NCBI GenBank assembly: GCA_903874585.1
Contig: CAIQSY010000052.1
Location: 1 to 22,580 of the forward strand
Length of the DNA: 22,580 bases
Source: an uncultured Chlorobiaceae bacterium
GTDB lineage: Bacteria; Bacteroidota; Chlorobiia; Chlorobiales; Chlorobiaceae
Direction: 5' to 3'
Shown: positions 15,018 to 22,580 of the stretch, one piece after another
How positions within the stretch are numbered: position 1 is the stretch's first letter
Layout: each line of letters opens with the position of its first letter
Program-made: the position numbers and the translations under genes
The notes under the pieces: model-generated
The model's input: the letters and a program-made list of their open reading frames with translations, nothing else
Database searches by the model: none
What the model was told of the DNA's origin: nothing

Positions 15018-15329
15018 CTATCCTTCGCTCTGTGTGGCTGTACCTGAGTAATAATCTATAGAGTGCCCTTTTTCAAGAGTGATAATAGCTTTTTTCCAGT
15101 CACTCTTTTTACCGTAAATCCTACCTTTCTTTGTATTTTGTGCACGGGATTTACCAAGACAATTTACTGTTCTGACTGACTTTACTTCCACACTGAATTT
15201 TTTCTCAACAGCCTGCTTAATATCAGTTTTATCAGCATCAGGCTTGACAACAAAAACATACTGTCCTTTTTTCTCTGTCAATCCAGTACTTTTTTCTGTT
15301 AACAAAGGGCGCAGCAACGGGTTTATCAT
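15018..15329 (-). CDS. rplW: 50S ribosomal protein L23
   Basis: L23 is the tunnel-exit protein that docks trigger factor and signal recognition particle. The 103-residue protein starts MINPLLRPLLTEKSTGLTEK, the usual opening of the family, and has DKTDIKQAVEKKFSVEVKSV at about 34-53, then the basic rRNA-contact region KSRAQNTKKGRIYGKKSDWK at about 60-79. It sits between rplD and rplB, with 31-base gaps on each side. Confidence 0.96.
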   Translation of the reverse strand: MINPLLRPLLTEKSTGLTEKKGQYVFVVKPDADKTDIKQAVEKKFSVEVKSVRTVNCLGKSRAQNTKKGRIYGKKSDWKKAIITLEKGHSIDYYSGTATQSEG

Positions 15330-15360
15330 TTTATGAACTCCTTTTTCTGTAACACTGAAA

Positions 15361-15987
15361 TTACCCTAATGTATCTTCTATTTTTTTCAATGCCGCCTTG
15401 TGAACAAGCACTGTGTGACTATGAAGAATATCATAAGTCGACGCTTTTTCAGCACTCATAATATTCAAGACCTTAATATTTCTCCCAGACCTTGTTATAA
15501 CAATATCATGATCTGAAGTTAACATCAACGTTTTTTTCTGTGTAAGGCCAAGATTCTTCAAAATATCAGCAACTGGTTTTGTTTTTATTGTCGCAAATGT
15601 AAAATCCTCAACAATAATAATATTACCTGATTGAGCTTTTGAACTCAAAGCTGATCGTCTTGCAAGAAGCTTTACTTTCTTATTTACTTTCTGATCATAC
15701 GAATGTGGAACTGGTCCAAAAATAGTACCACCACCCACATGTAATGGAGAACGAGTGGATCCCTGACGCGCATTACCAGTACCCTTCTGACGAAATGGTT
15801 TTTTCCCACCACCACTAACTTCACCTCGAGTTTTCGATTTATGTGTTCCTTGTCTTCTGTTTGCGAGAATCGACTTAACATCGAGATACATCGCATGTTC
15901 TGATATTTCAGCGCCGAATATATCGTCACGTAGCGTTATCACTTCTCCAGTTTCAGTGCCGGCAGTATTTAAGACTTTAACTTCCAT
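15361..15987 (-). CDS. rplD: 50S ribosomal protein L4
   Basis: L4 has an extended loop lining the exit tunnel, and in E. coli it also represses the S10 operon by acting on its leader. The 208-residue protein has the basic loop RRQGTHKSKTRGEVSGGGKK at about 44-63, followed by PFRQKGTGNARQGS. The globular part includes LARRSALSSKA near 108-118. There is no room for an E. coli-type S10 leader upstream of rpsJ, so the L4 feedback mechanism known from E. coli is probably not used in that form. Confidence 0.96.
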   Translation of the reverse strand: MEVKVLNTAGTETGEVITLRDDIFGAEISEHAMYLDVKSILANRRQGTHKSKTRGEVSGGGKKPFRQKGTGNARQGSTRSPLHVGGGTIFGPVPHSYDQKVNKKVKLLARRSALSSKAQSGNIIIVEDFTFATIKTKPVADILKNLGLTQKKTLMLTSDHDIVITRSGRNIKVLNIMSAEKASTYDILHSHTVLVHKAALKKIEDTLG

Positions 15988-16006
15988 AGCTTCGTGTATT
16001 CAGCAT

Positions 16007-16636
16007 TTACTTTTTTGTAGAAACAATCTTGACATAAGAATTCTTTGGACCAGGAACAGATCCTTTGATAACAATAAGATTAGATTCTGGCATAATTTTA
16101 AAGATCTCCAGATTTCTTACTGTGACATTATCTGATCCCATACGACCAGCCATTCTAGTTCCTTTAAAAACTCGCGAAGGATCAGATGAGCCACCCACTG
16201 ATCCAGGTGCTCTCTGCCTATCGGACTGACCATGTGTTCTTTGGGCTCCTCTGAAATTATGACGCTTCATAACACCAGCAAACCCTTTACCTTTTGAAAC
16301 GCCAAGAACATTGACTTTCTCGCCCTCTTTAAACGATTCGACACTTACAAGGCTACCAAGCTCCATAAGCTGACCCATCTCAGAGAAATTGAATTCAGCA
16401 AGCTTATAACCGGGCGTAACACCTGCCTTCTTATAATGTCCTTGTAAAGGCTTATTTACCTTACTCTCTTTCCTCTCACCAATACCAAGTTGGTAAGCAT
16501 CGTAACCCTCTTTATCTGAACGTTTAACCTGTGTTACAAAGCAAGAACCTGCATCAATAATAGTGCAGGATACTGCCTCGCGTTTCTCATTGAATAAACG
16601 GGTCATGCCGATTTTTTTCCCAAGAATCGCACCCAT
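16007..16636 (-). CDS. rplC: 50S ribosomal protein L3
   Basis: L3 is an early assembly protein whose extension reaches the peptidyl-transferase centre. The 209-residue product starts MGAILGKKIGMTRLFNEKRE. It has the signature GVSKGKGFAGVMKRHNFRGA at about 112-131 and the central loop THGQSDRQRAPGSVGGSSDP at about 134-153, with GTRMAGRMGSDNVTVRNLEI near 159-178. Order rpsJ-rplC-rplD is the standard S10 order, with gaps of 23 and 19 bases. Confidence 0.97.
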   Translation of the reverse strand: MGAILGKKIGMTRLFNEKREAVSCTIIDAGSCFVTQVKRSDKEGYDAYQLGIGERKESKVNKPLQGHYKKAGVTPGYKLAEFNFSEMGQLMELGSLVSVESFKEGEKVNVLGVSKGKGFAGVMKRHNFRGAQRTHGQSDRQRAPGSVGGSSDPSRVFKGTRMAGRMGSDNVTVRNLEIFKIMPESNLIVIKGSVPGPKNSYVKIVSTKK

Positions 16637-16659
16637 ATAAGATTATCTTTTCTAATTCT

Positions 16660-16971
16660 TTAAGACTTAATTTCAACATCAACGCCACTTGGAAGCTCAA
16701 GCTTCATCAACATATCAATGGTTCTGGATGTCGGGTTTATAATTTCAATCAATCTCTTATGTGACGAAAAAGAAAACTGCTCACGCGACTTTTTATCAAC
16801 ATGTGGCGACCGGTTTACGGTATAAACATGTGATTTCGTTGGCAGGGGTATTGGACCAAAAATGATAGCATCTGTTTGTTTAACTACATCAATAATCCTT
16901 AAAGCCCATTTATCAACCAGGCTATGGTCATACGATTTGAGCTTGATTCTAATCTTTTGCTGTACAGCCAC
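16660..16971 (-). CDS. rpsJ: 30S ribosomal protein S10
   Basis: S10 sits in the small-subunit head and doubles as NusE, the NusB partner in rRNA antitermination at boxA. The 103-residue protein starts with a GTG codon at 16969-16971; the deduced MAVQQKIRIKLKSYDHSLVD matches the usual start, and AGGG lies eight bases upstream. GPIPLPTKSHVYTVNRSPHV at about 39-58 and the DVEIKS end are typical. It follows tuf by 79 bases, most of which is a terminator-like hairpin. Confidence 0.97.
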   Translation of the reverse strand: MAVQQKIRIKLKSYDHSLVDKWALRIIDVVKQTDAIIFGPIPLPTKSHVYTVNRSPHVDKKSREQFSFSSHKRLIEIINPTSRTIDMLMKLELPSGVDVEIKS

Positions 16972-16997
16972 TTGTCAACCCTGTTTCGTGTTATCAT

Positions 16998-17030
16998 AAA
17001 AAAAGGGAAGCGAGATATTAAACTCGCCCC
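16998..17030 (-). terminator. Rho-independent terminator after tuf
   Basis: Read leftwards, GGGGCGAG is followed by TTTAATAT, CTCGCTTCCC and TTTTTTT. The core stem is GCGAG (17023-17027 read leftwards) with CTCGC (17010-17014), with an additional GGG/CCC pairing across a two-base TT bulge, then seven T residues (plus-strand A run 16998-17004). It starts about 20 bases after the tuf stop codon and ends about 27 bases before rpsJ. The stem is short, so read-through into the S10 genes is likely; no promoter is visible in the remaining gap. Confidence 0.65.
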
Positions 17031-17050
17031 CTGAGACGCCATACAATGTT

Positions 17051-18232
17051 TTACTCAATAATATTGGTAACGGAACCTGCTCCAACAGTACGACCACCTT
17101 CGCGAATAGCAAAACGAAGACCTTCATCCATTGCAATAGGAGCAAGCAACTCGACCTCAACAGCAAGGTTATCGCCTGGCATAACCATCTCAACACCCTC
17201 TGGAAGCGTTACAGAACCTGTAACATCGGTAGTACGGAAATAGAACTGTGGACGATATCCATTAAAAAATGGAGTGTGACGACCACCCTCTTCTTTCTTA
17301 AGAATATAAACTTCAGCCTTAAATTTAGTATGTGGTTTAATTGTGCCAGGTTTGGCAATAACCATACCACGCTCAAGCTCAGTCTTATCAACGCCCCTCA
17401 AAAGAAGACCTGCATTATCACCAGCCTGTCCCTCATCAAGAAGCTTCTGGAACATTTCGATACCTGTAACAACAGATTTACGTGTTGGTTTCAAACCAAC
17501 AATTTCAACTTCTTCGTTAATTTTGATGCGACCTCTTTCGATTCTACCAGTACCAACGGTTCCGCGACCCGATATAGAAAAAACATCTTCAACAGGCATC
17601 AAGAATGGCTTATCAACATCACGTATTGGATCAGGAATAAATGAGTCCACTGCGTCCATAAGCTCAAGAATAGCTTTTTCGCCTTCAGCATCACCTTCAA
17701 GCGCCTTCAGTGCAGAACCTTTAATAATCGGAATATCATCTCCAGGGAAATTGTACTGAGTTAAAAGCTCTCTCAATTCAAGCTCAACCAACTCAATCAA
17801 TTCAGGATCAGCAATATCAACCTTGTTTAAAAATACAACAAGCGAAGGCACATTTACCTGACGGGCAAGCAAAATATGCTCACGTGTCTGAGGCATAGGA
17901 CCATCTGTACCAGCAACAACAAGAATAGCACCGTCCATCTGAGCGGCACCGGTAATCATGTTTTTAATGTAGTCAGCATGACCTGGGCAGTCAATATGTG
18001 CATAGTGACGCTTTTGTGTCTGATACTCTACATGAGCTGTAGAAATAGTAATACCACGCTCTCTCTCTTCTGGAGCCTTATCAATGCTACCAAAATCGCG
18101 CTGTGTTGCAAGTCCTTGCTTTGAAAGCACAGAAGTAATTGCCGCTGTTAACGTTGTTTTACCATGGTCAACGTGGCCAATGGTTCCTATATTGACATGG
18201 GGTTTATCCCTCTTGTACGACTCTTTTGCCAT
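17051..18232 (-). CDS. tuf: Elongation factor Tu
   Basis: EF-Tu is the GTPase that delivers aminoacyl-tRNA to the ribosome A site. The 393-residue product is full length. The GTPase motifs are intact: GHVDHGKT at 19-26, switch I RGITIST at 59-65, DCPGHADY at 81-88 (the catalytic His is in this loop), and NKVD at 136-139. Domains 2 and 3 follow to the C-terminus VTNIIE. A strong GGAGAG lies five bases before the ATG. It ends the str group 67 bases after fusA and is followed by a terminator hairpin. No second tuf copy is in the window. Confidence 0.98.
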   Translation of the reverse strand: MAKESYKRDKPHVNIGTIGHVDHGKTTLTAAITSVLSKQGLATQRDFGSIDKAPEERERGITISTAHVEYQTQKRHYAHIDCPGHADYIKNMITGAAQMDGAILVVAGTDGPMPQTREHILLARQVNVPSLVVFLNKVDIADPELIELVELELRELLTQYNFPGDDIPIIKGSALKALEGDAEGEKAILELMDAVDSFIPDPIRDVDKPFLMPVEDVFSISGRGTVGTGRIERGRIKINEEVEIVGLKPTRKSVVTGIEMFQKLLDEGQAGDNAGLLLRGVDKTELERGMVIAKPGTIKPHTKFKAEVYILKKEEGGRHTPFFNGYRPQFYFRTTDVTGSVTLPEGVEMVMPGDNLAVEVELLAPIAMDEGLRFAIREGGRTVGAGSVTNIIE

Positions 18233-18299
18233 AACTTCTCTCCGTGTCGGTTATCTGTTATTATTTGTAGTAAGTAAAACTAATAGTGCAATGATTTTT

Positions 18300-20414
18300 C
18301 TATTCTGAATCTTTGCTTACTCTCTTTTCCTGTAAGGCTTCTGCAATATTACGAGGTACTTCGCGATAGCAATCAAACTCCATCGAATAATTTGCACGTC
18401 CTTGACTCATCGAACGAAGATCTGTTGAGTAGCCAAACATAGCTGAAAGCGGTACTTTTGCATTAACAAACTGTGCACCAGCTCTCTGACCCATACCTTC
18501 AATATGACCCCGACGACTTGAAAGATCTCCCATTACATCACCAAGATACTCTTCTGGAGTCACAACCTCAACTTTCATAATAGGTTCCAGCAAAACAGGA
18601 TCTGCTTTTCTTGCGGCTCCTTTAAAACCAATGGAACCGGCTATCTTAAAAGCCATTTCTGAGGAATCAACCTCATGATATTTACCATCATAAAGAGTAA
18701 CTTTGACATCCTGCATTGGGAAGCCAGCGACAACACCACCTTTCATTGCTTCCTGAATACCCGCATTAACAGCAGGGATATACTCTCTAGGAATAACACC
18801 GCCTTTTACAGCATCAACAAACTCATACCCTTTACCCTCTTCAAGAGGCTCAACTTTAATATTGACTAATCCAAACTGACCTTTACCACCAGACTGACGA
18901 ACAAATTTACCTTCAAAATCAACAGATTTTCTTATTGTTTCACGATAAGCAACCTGTGGCTTACCAACATTAGCCTCGACTTTAAATTCGCGTTTCAGTC
19001 GATCAACAAGAATCTCAAGATGAAGCTCACCCATTCCAGCAATTAACGTCTGACCGGTTTCATCATCAGTCTTAACTTTGAAAGTAGGATCTTCTTCAGC
19101 AAGCTTTGCAAGCGACATTCCAAGACGATCTGAATCACTTTTAGTCTTAGGCTCAATGGCAATTTCAATAACAGGCTCTGGAAAAATCATTTTCTCAAGA
19201 ACCACTGGACTATTTTCATCACAAAGCGTATCACCAGTACGCACATCCTTTAAGCCTACAGCAGCAGCTATATCACCACAATAAACACTATCGATATCTT
19301 CGCGCTTATTCGAGTGCATTTGTAAAACACGCCCTATACGCTCTTTTTTACCGCTTATAGTATTGAGCACATAGCTACCAGCTTTCAACACTCCAGAATA
19401 AACCCTGAAAAACGTTAATTTGCCGACAAATGGATCAGTCGCTATTTTAAATGCAAGAGCAGCAAACGGCTCTTCATCTCTTGGCTCGCGGACAACAGGC
19501 TCATCAGTACGAGGATGATGACCTTCAACTGCACCAACATCTACAGGGGATGCCAGATACTCAACAACAGCATCAAGCATAAACTGAACACCTTTATTCT
19601 TAAACGAAGAGCCGCAAAGAACAGGAATAATCGTCACTTTTAATGTGGCCTGACGCAAAACATCGCGAACTTCTTCCTCTGTAATCTCTTCACCATTTAA
19701 GTATTTCTCAAGCAATGTATCATCATGCTCAGAAACTGCTTCCAACATATTAATTCGCCAAGTGCGAGCTTCATTCTGCAAATCATGCGGAATCTCTACT
19801 TCTTCATAAGTGCTACCATCTTCTTTATCATAAATAACACCCTTCATACGAATAAGATCAACAAATCCAGCGAAAATCTCACCTTCACCAATAGGAATCT
19901 GAAGAGGCACTGGATTAGCACTTAATCTCTCCCGAATAGCCTTCACTGTCTCAAAAAAATTAGCTCCCGTCCTATCCATCTTATTGATATAGGCAATTCT
20001 TGGAACTCCATACTTATTTGCCTGACGCCAAACCGTTTCTGACTGAGGCTCAACACCGCCAACCGCACAAAAGAGTGCAACTGCACCATCAAGAACACGC
20101 AATGAGCGCTCAACCTCAACAGTAAAATCTACGTGACCCGGAGTATCAATAATATTAATTCTATGATTGACACCCTTGTAATTACCAAATTTTGGAGTCC
20201 AAAAACAGGTTGTTGCCGCAGAAGTAATCGTTATGCCGCGTTCTTTCTCCTGCTCCATCCAGTCCATTGTCGCACCGCCATCATGCACTTCACCCATACG
20301 ATGAAGACGACCAGTATAATAGAGAATCCTCTCTGTTGTTGTCGTCTTACCAGCATCAATATGAGCCATGATGCCTATATTGCGCACTTTATCTAAATCA
20401 ACCAGCCTTGCCAT
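18300..20414 (-). CDS. fusA: Elongation factor G
   Basis: EF-G is the GTPase that drives translocation of tRNA and mRNA and, with ribosome recycling factor, splits ribosomes. The 704-residue protein is full length. Its GTPase motifs are AHIDAGKT at 17-24, RGITI at 59-63, DTPGHVDF at 90-97 and NKMD at 144-147. Later domains are recognisable, including AGMGELHLEILVDRLKREF in domain III and the domain IV-V part ending MSQGRANYSMEFDCYREVPR. It is of the ordinary translocation type, fitting its place between rpsG and tuf. Confidence 0.98.
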   Translation of the reverse strand: MARLVDLDKVRNIGIMAHIDAGKTTTTERILYYTGRLHRMGEVHDGGATMDWMEQEKERGITITSAATTCFWTPKFGNYKGVNHRINIIDTPGHVDFTVEVERSLRVLDGAVALFCAVGGVEPQSETVWRQANKYGVPRIAYINKMDRTGANFFETVKAIRERLSANPVPLQIPIGEGEIFAGFVDLIRMKGVIYDKEDGSTYEEVEIPHDLQNEARTWRINMLEAVSEHDDTLLEKYLNGEEITEEEVRDVLRQATLKVTIIPVLCGSSFKNKGVQFMLDAVVEYLASPVDVGAVEGHHPRTDEPVVREPRDEEPFAALAFKIATDPFVGKLTFFRVYSGVLKAGSYVLNTISGKKERIGRVLQMHSNKREDIDSVYCGDIAAAVGLKDVRTGDTLCDENSPVVLEKMIFPEPVIEIAIEPKTKSDSDRLGMSLAKLAEEDPTFKVKTDDETGQTLIAGMGELHLEILVDRLKREFKVEANVGKPQVAYRETIRKSVDFEGKFVRQSGGKGQFGLVNIKVEPLEEGKGYEFVDAVKGGVIPREYIPAVNAGIQEAMKGGVVAGFPMQDVKVTLYDGKYHEVDSSEMAFKIAGSIGFKGAARKADPVLLEPIMKVEVVTPEEYLGDVMGDLSSRRGHIEGMGQRAGAQFVNAKVPLSAMFGYSTDLRSMSQGRANYSMEFDCYREVPRNIAEALQEKRVSKDSE

Positions 20415-20458
20415 AACAATATTTTAGACCTTTTTATTGCACTCTCTTTAGTAAACCC

Positions 20459-20926
20459 TCAGAATCTGAAATGAGCAAACGCCTTGTTAGCATCTGCCAT
20501 TCTGTGTACTTCATCGCGCTTTTTCACTGAAGCGCCCTGCTCATTAGCCGCATCCATCAACTCAGCCGCCAGCTTTTCGGCCATAGACTTTCCTCCACGG
20601 CGAGCAGCATACAACTTAAGCCAGCGAAAAGCAAGAGCACCACGACGAGATGCCTTAACCTCCATAGGAATCTGATAGGTTGCACCTCCAACCCTCTTAC
20701 TGCGAACCTCAACTACAGGCGCAATATTTGACATCGCCTTACGATATACTTCGAGAGGATCCTCAGTACTCATCTTTTCAGCAATGATAGCAAAAGCATC
20801 ATAAACTATTTTTGTCGCTACCGCTTTCTTACCATCAAGCATTACCGCATTAATGAAACGAGCAACGCTTTCGTCATTATAACGAAGATCAACACCGATT
20901 CTCTTATAGCCAACTTTTTTAGACAT
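20459..20926 (-). CDS. rpsG: 30S ribosomal protein S7
   Basis: S7 initiates assembly of the 16S 3' domain and lies at the E site. In E. coli it represses the str operon by binding between rpsL and rpsG. The 155-residue protein has RFINAVMLDGKKAVATKIVY at about 23-42, PVVEVRSKRVGGATYQIPME at about 70-89, and SRRGALAFRWL near 93-103, ending HRMADANKAFAHFRF. Only 30 bases separate it from rpsL, so the longer E. coli-type S7 control site cannot be present in that gap. Confidence 0.97.
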   Translation of the reverse strand: MSKKVGYKRIGVDLRYNDESVARFINAVMLDGKKAVATKIVYDAFAIIAEKMSTEDPLEVYRKAMSNIAPVVEVRSKRVGGATYQIPMEVKASRRGALAFRWLKLYAARRGGKSMAEKLAAELMDAANEQGASVKKRDEVHRMADANKAFAHFRF

Positions 20927-20956
20927 ACTGTTTACGAATTTATGATTCGACTGACT

Positions 20957-21367
20957 TTATCTCTTCCCTTTACCCTTAACAGGAGCAGCAGCACCGGCTT
21001 TCGGCTGTTTCGCACCGTATTTTGAACGACTCTGCTTACGATCAGCAACACCTGACGTATCAAGCGAGCCACGCACAATGTGATAGCGAACACCAGGAAG
21101 ATCCTTCACTCTTCCACCACGAATCAAAACAATTGAATGCTCCTGAAGATTATGACCTTCGCCTGGAATATATGCCGTAACCTCAATTTTATTCGACAAC
21201 CTTACGCGTGCAACTTTACGCAACGCCGAGTTAGGTTTTTTAGGCGTCGTTGTATAAACACGAGTACAAACCCCACGCTTCTGCGGGCATTTTTCAAGCG
21301 CCGGTGACGCTGTTTTTGACACCTTTACACTTCTTCCTAGCCTGATAAGCTGCTGAATCGTCGGCAT
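20957..21367 (-). CDS. rpsL: 30S ribosomal protein S12
   Basis: S12 sits at the decoding centre and controls accuracy. The 136-residue protein starts MPTIQQLIRLGRS, has the conserved TTPKKPNSALRKVARVRL at about 40-57 and GGRVKDLPGVRYHIVRGSLD at about 84-103. Lys43 and Lys88, the sites where changes give streptomycin resistance in E. coli, are both the sensitive wild-type residue. A lysine- and alanine-rich tail (about 120-136) closes the protein. It is the first gene of the str group, with GAGAG seven bases before the ATG and a candidate promoter upstream. Confidence 0.97.
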   Translation of the reverse strand: MPTIQQLIRLGRSVKVSKTASPALEKCPQKRGVCTRVYTTTPKKPNSALRKVARVRLSNKIEVTAYIPGEGHNLQEHSIVLIRGGRVKDLPGVRYHIVRGSLDTSGVADRKQSRSKYGAKQPKAGAAAPVKGKGKR

Positions 21368-21415
21368 ACTGAAACTCTCTTTCTTTTTTAAAACCCTCTG
21401 ATTACGAAAAACTCG

Positions 21416-21443
21416 AATACAAAAAATTCATAAGGACTGTCAA
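21416..21443 (-). promoter_or_regulatory. Candidate str-group promoter
   Basis: Read leftwards, a perfect -35 box TTGACA lies at 21438-21443. A 16-base spacer leads to TGTATT (21416-21421), a 4/6 match to the -10 box. Transcription would start near 21408, giving a leader of about 40 bases before rpsL. The position just downstream of two terminators supports the call; the -10 box is weak, so its exact placement is uncertain. Confidence 0.5.
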
Positions 21444-21459
21444 TGTAAGCGAATTACAG

Positions 21460-21523
21460 AAAAAAACAAACCAAGAAATGTTTATTTCTTTTCAATCCAT
21501 CATAATTTTATTCCTTGGTTTGT
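21460..21523 (-). terminator. Rho-independent terminator upstream of the str promoter
   Basis: Read leftwards, ACAAACCAAGGAAT (21510-21523) pairs with ATTTCTTGGTTTGT (21466-21479), a 14-bp stem with one G-U pair and a 30-base loop, followed at once by TTTTTT. A smaller alternative hairpin, AAGAAAT (21473-21479) with ATTTCTT (21484-21490), overlaps it. The long loop makes it less certain than the neighbouring terminator. Confidence 0.6.
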
Positions 21524-21540
21524 ACACATGGTCTGACTGC

Positions 21541-21583
21541 AAAAAAAAGACAGCGAAGAACCGTACTCAGCCTCTTCACTGTC
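21541..21583 (-). terminator. Rho-independent terminator of the transporter gene
   Basis: Read leftwards, GACAGTGAAGA (21573-21583) pairs with TCTTCGCTGTC (21549-21559), an 11-bp stem with one G-U pair and a 13-base loop, followed by eight T residues. It lies about 180 bases after the transporter stop codon and is the strongest intrinsic terminator in the window. Confidence 0.8.
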
Positions 21584-21761
21584 CAATTCAACAACCTGCC
21601 TGATCTCTTCACTTCAACCCATCTATCGTGCTCTCATTGTCATCGAATCGTCAATCTGACCTGTTGTTGACGGTTTATGGTCATAATACGACCAACCATC
21701 ATAAATATATGACGTGCTTTACAGTAAAAACTTGCACAGCAAATTGCTTATCGAGAAACTA

Positions 21762-22580
21762 TTATTCATGGCGTAAAGCTTCAACTGGTTTCAGCTCAGC
21801 AGCTTTACGTGCAGGCCATAGCCCAAAAAAAATACCGGTTAATACTGAAAAGGTCGCTGCAAGCACAACGGCAAGCATTGAAGTTTTCACAGCCCATCCT
21901 GCAACGAGTGAAAGAAGCAGCGAAATACCAATACCCGTTACAACACCAATGAACCCTCCACTCATCGTCATTCCAACCGACTCTACAAGAAATTGCAGCA
22001 TAATATCGCTTTTTCGTGCACCTATGGCTTTACGTAGCCCAATTTCACGGGTTCGTTCAGTAACAGAGACAAGCATGATATTCATAATGCCAATACCACC
22101 AACCAAGAGCGAAATTGCAGCAATAGACCCCAAGAGCAGACTCATTGTTTGTGTGGTACTGCTGAGCATTTTCTGAATTTCGGTCATATCTCGGATATTG
22201 AAGGAATCATCGCCACGTTTCAGTTTGTGCTTCTGCCTGATCAGCTCAGAAATAGCCTCTTTTGCCTCACTTATCTGCGAGGCTTCACGCACTTCAACAA
22301 AAATTCCACTGAGATAATCTCGCCCAAGAAGACGATACATTGCCGTAGTAACTGGAATAATGACCACATCATCTTCATCCTGTGGTCCTGAAAACCCTTT
22401 GGCAGGCGCAACACCAATCACGTTGAAATTGATACGGTTTATCTTGATGGTTTTGCCGATGGGATTACTGTTTCCAAAAAGCTCTTTCACAACTGTCACA
22501 CCAATAATAGCTGATTTTTCACGACGTTGAATCTCGTCAGTGGTAAACCATCGCCCTATTGAAGGAAGTGCGGCGCGCAT
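21762..22580 (-). CDS. MacB-type ABC transporter permease, C-terminal part (partial)
   Basis: The 272 visible residues are the C-terminal part of a MacB/FtsX-family permease; the gene runs off the right edge and its true start is outside. The first part (to about 140) is the periplasmic core domain, with ELFGNSNPIGKTIKINRINF near 33-52 and IGVAPAKG. Three membrane spans follow at about 143-170, 200-228 and 232-258. The cytoplasmic loop has the family signature SVTERTREIGLRKAIGARKS at about 167-186, and the end is ARKAAELKPVEALRHE. Members work with an ATPase and often an outer-membrane channel to move antibiotics, peptides or lipoproteins. The substrate cannot be told here, and no partner gene is in view. 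Confidence 0.9.
   Translation of the reverse strand: MRAALPSIGRWFTTDEIQRREKSAIIGVTVVKELFGNSNPIGKTIKINRINFNVIGVAPAKGFSGPQDEDDVVIIPVTTAMYRLLGRDYLSGIFVEVREASQISEAKEAISELIRQKHKLKRGDDSFNIRDMTEIQKMLSSTTQTMSLLLGSIAAISLLVGGIGIMNIMLVSVTERTREIGLRKAIGARKSDIMLQFLVESVGMTMSGGFIGVVTGIGISLLLSLVAGWAVKTSMLAVVLAATFSVLTGIFFGLWPARKAAELKPVEALRHE

Larger units (their letters stand above)
21368..21761. other. Boundary region between transporter gene and str group
   Basis: This 394-base stretch has no supported gene. From right to left it holds about 180 bases following the transporter stop codon, with only small inverted repeats (for example CGTCAA at 21649-21654 with TTGACG at 21667-21672), then two tandem leftward terminators, a candidate promoter, and a short rpsL leader. 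The arrangement insulates the ribosomal genes from the transporter transcript. Confidence 0.7.

Noticed and set aside
17343..17759. A 138-codon rightward open frame opposite tuf
   Set aside because: Shadow of the strongly biased tuf codons; serine- and proline-rich translation without a domain.
21628..22176. A 182-codon rightward open frame opposite the transporter gene
   Set aside because: It is antisense to a well-supported permease whose family signature is clear, and its translation is serine- and threonine-rich with no domain, as expected for the reverse of a coding strand.

Overview
The window is a ribosome and translation gene block from a bacterium that looks like a green sulfur bacterium (phylum Chlorobiota, probably a low-GC member of the Chlorobiaceae). 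This placement comes from protein character seen here: a cysteine-free S4, a long S14, a zinc-type L36, extended L15 and L17 tails, and the gene order secY-map-infA-rpmJ with no adk. No species can be named from the sequence alone.

Layout, left to right. Positions 1 to about 131 hold the 5' end of a 16S rRNA gene read leftwards, with its leader to the right. From 772 to 1434 rsmG is read rightwards, divergent from the rRNA operon. Everything from 1500 to 21367 is read leftwards: 34 protein genes and one tRNA. In transcription order these are the str group (rpsL, rpsG, fusA, tuf), the S10 group (rpsJ to rpsQ), rplN, an embedded tRNA-Gly(TCC), the rest of the spc group (rplX to secY, map, infA), and the alpha group (rpmJ, rpsM, rpsK, rpsD, rpoA, rplQ). 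From 21762 to the right edge lies the C-terminal part of a MacB-type ABC transporter permease, also read leftwards.

The block has readable boundaries. Two rho-independent terminators (21541-21583 and 21460-21523) separate the transporter gene from the str group. A candidate promoter with a perfect TTGACA box sits just inside them. A further terminator-like hairpin follows tuf, and an 18-bp perfect inverted repeat overlapping the end of rsmG probably terminates the whole block after rplQ. Gaps are mostly 10 to 50 bases, so the genes are probably co-transcribed in long units.

Functionally the genes supply both ribosomal subunits, elongation factors Tu and G, initiation factor IF-1, RNA polymerase alpha, the SecY translocon core, methionine aminopeptidase and a 16S methyltransferase. 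This is core housekeeping DNA and I see no new defence, mobile or metabolic system. The points most worth checking are at RNA level: the tRNA-Gly gene inside the ribosomal operon, the 16S leader segments complementary to the 16S 5' end, and the intergenic hairpins. Several genes have weak or no visible Shine-Dalgarno sequence.
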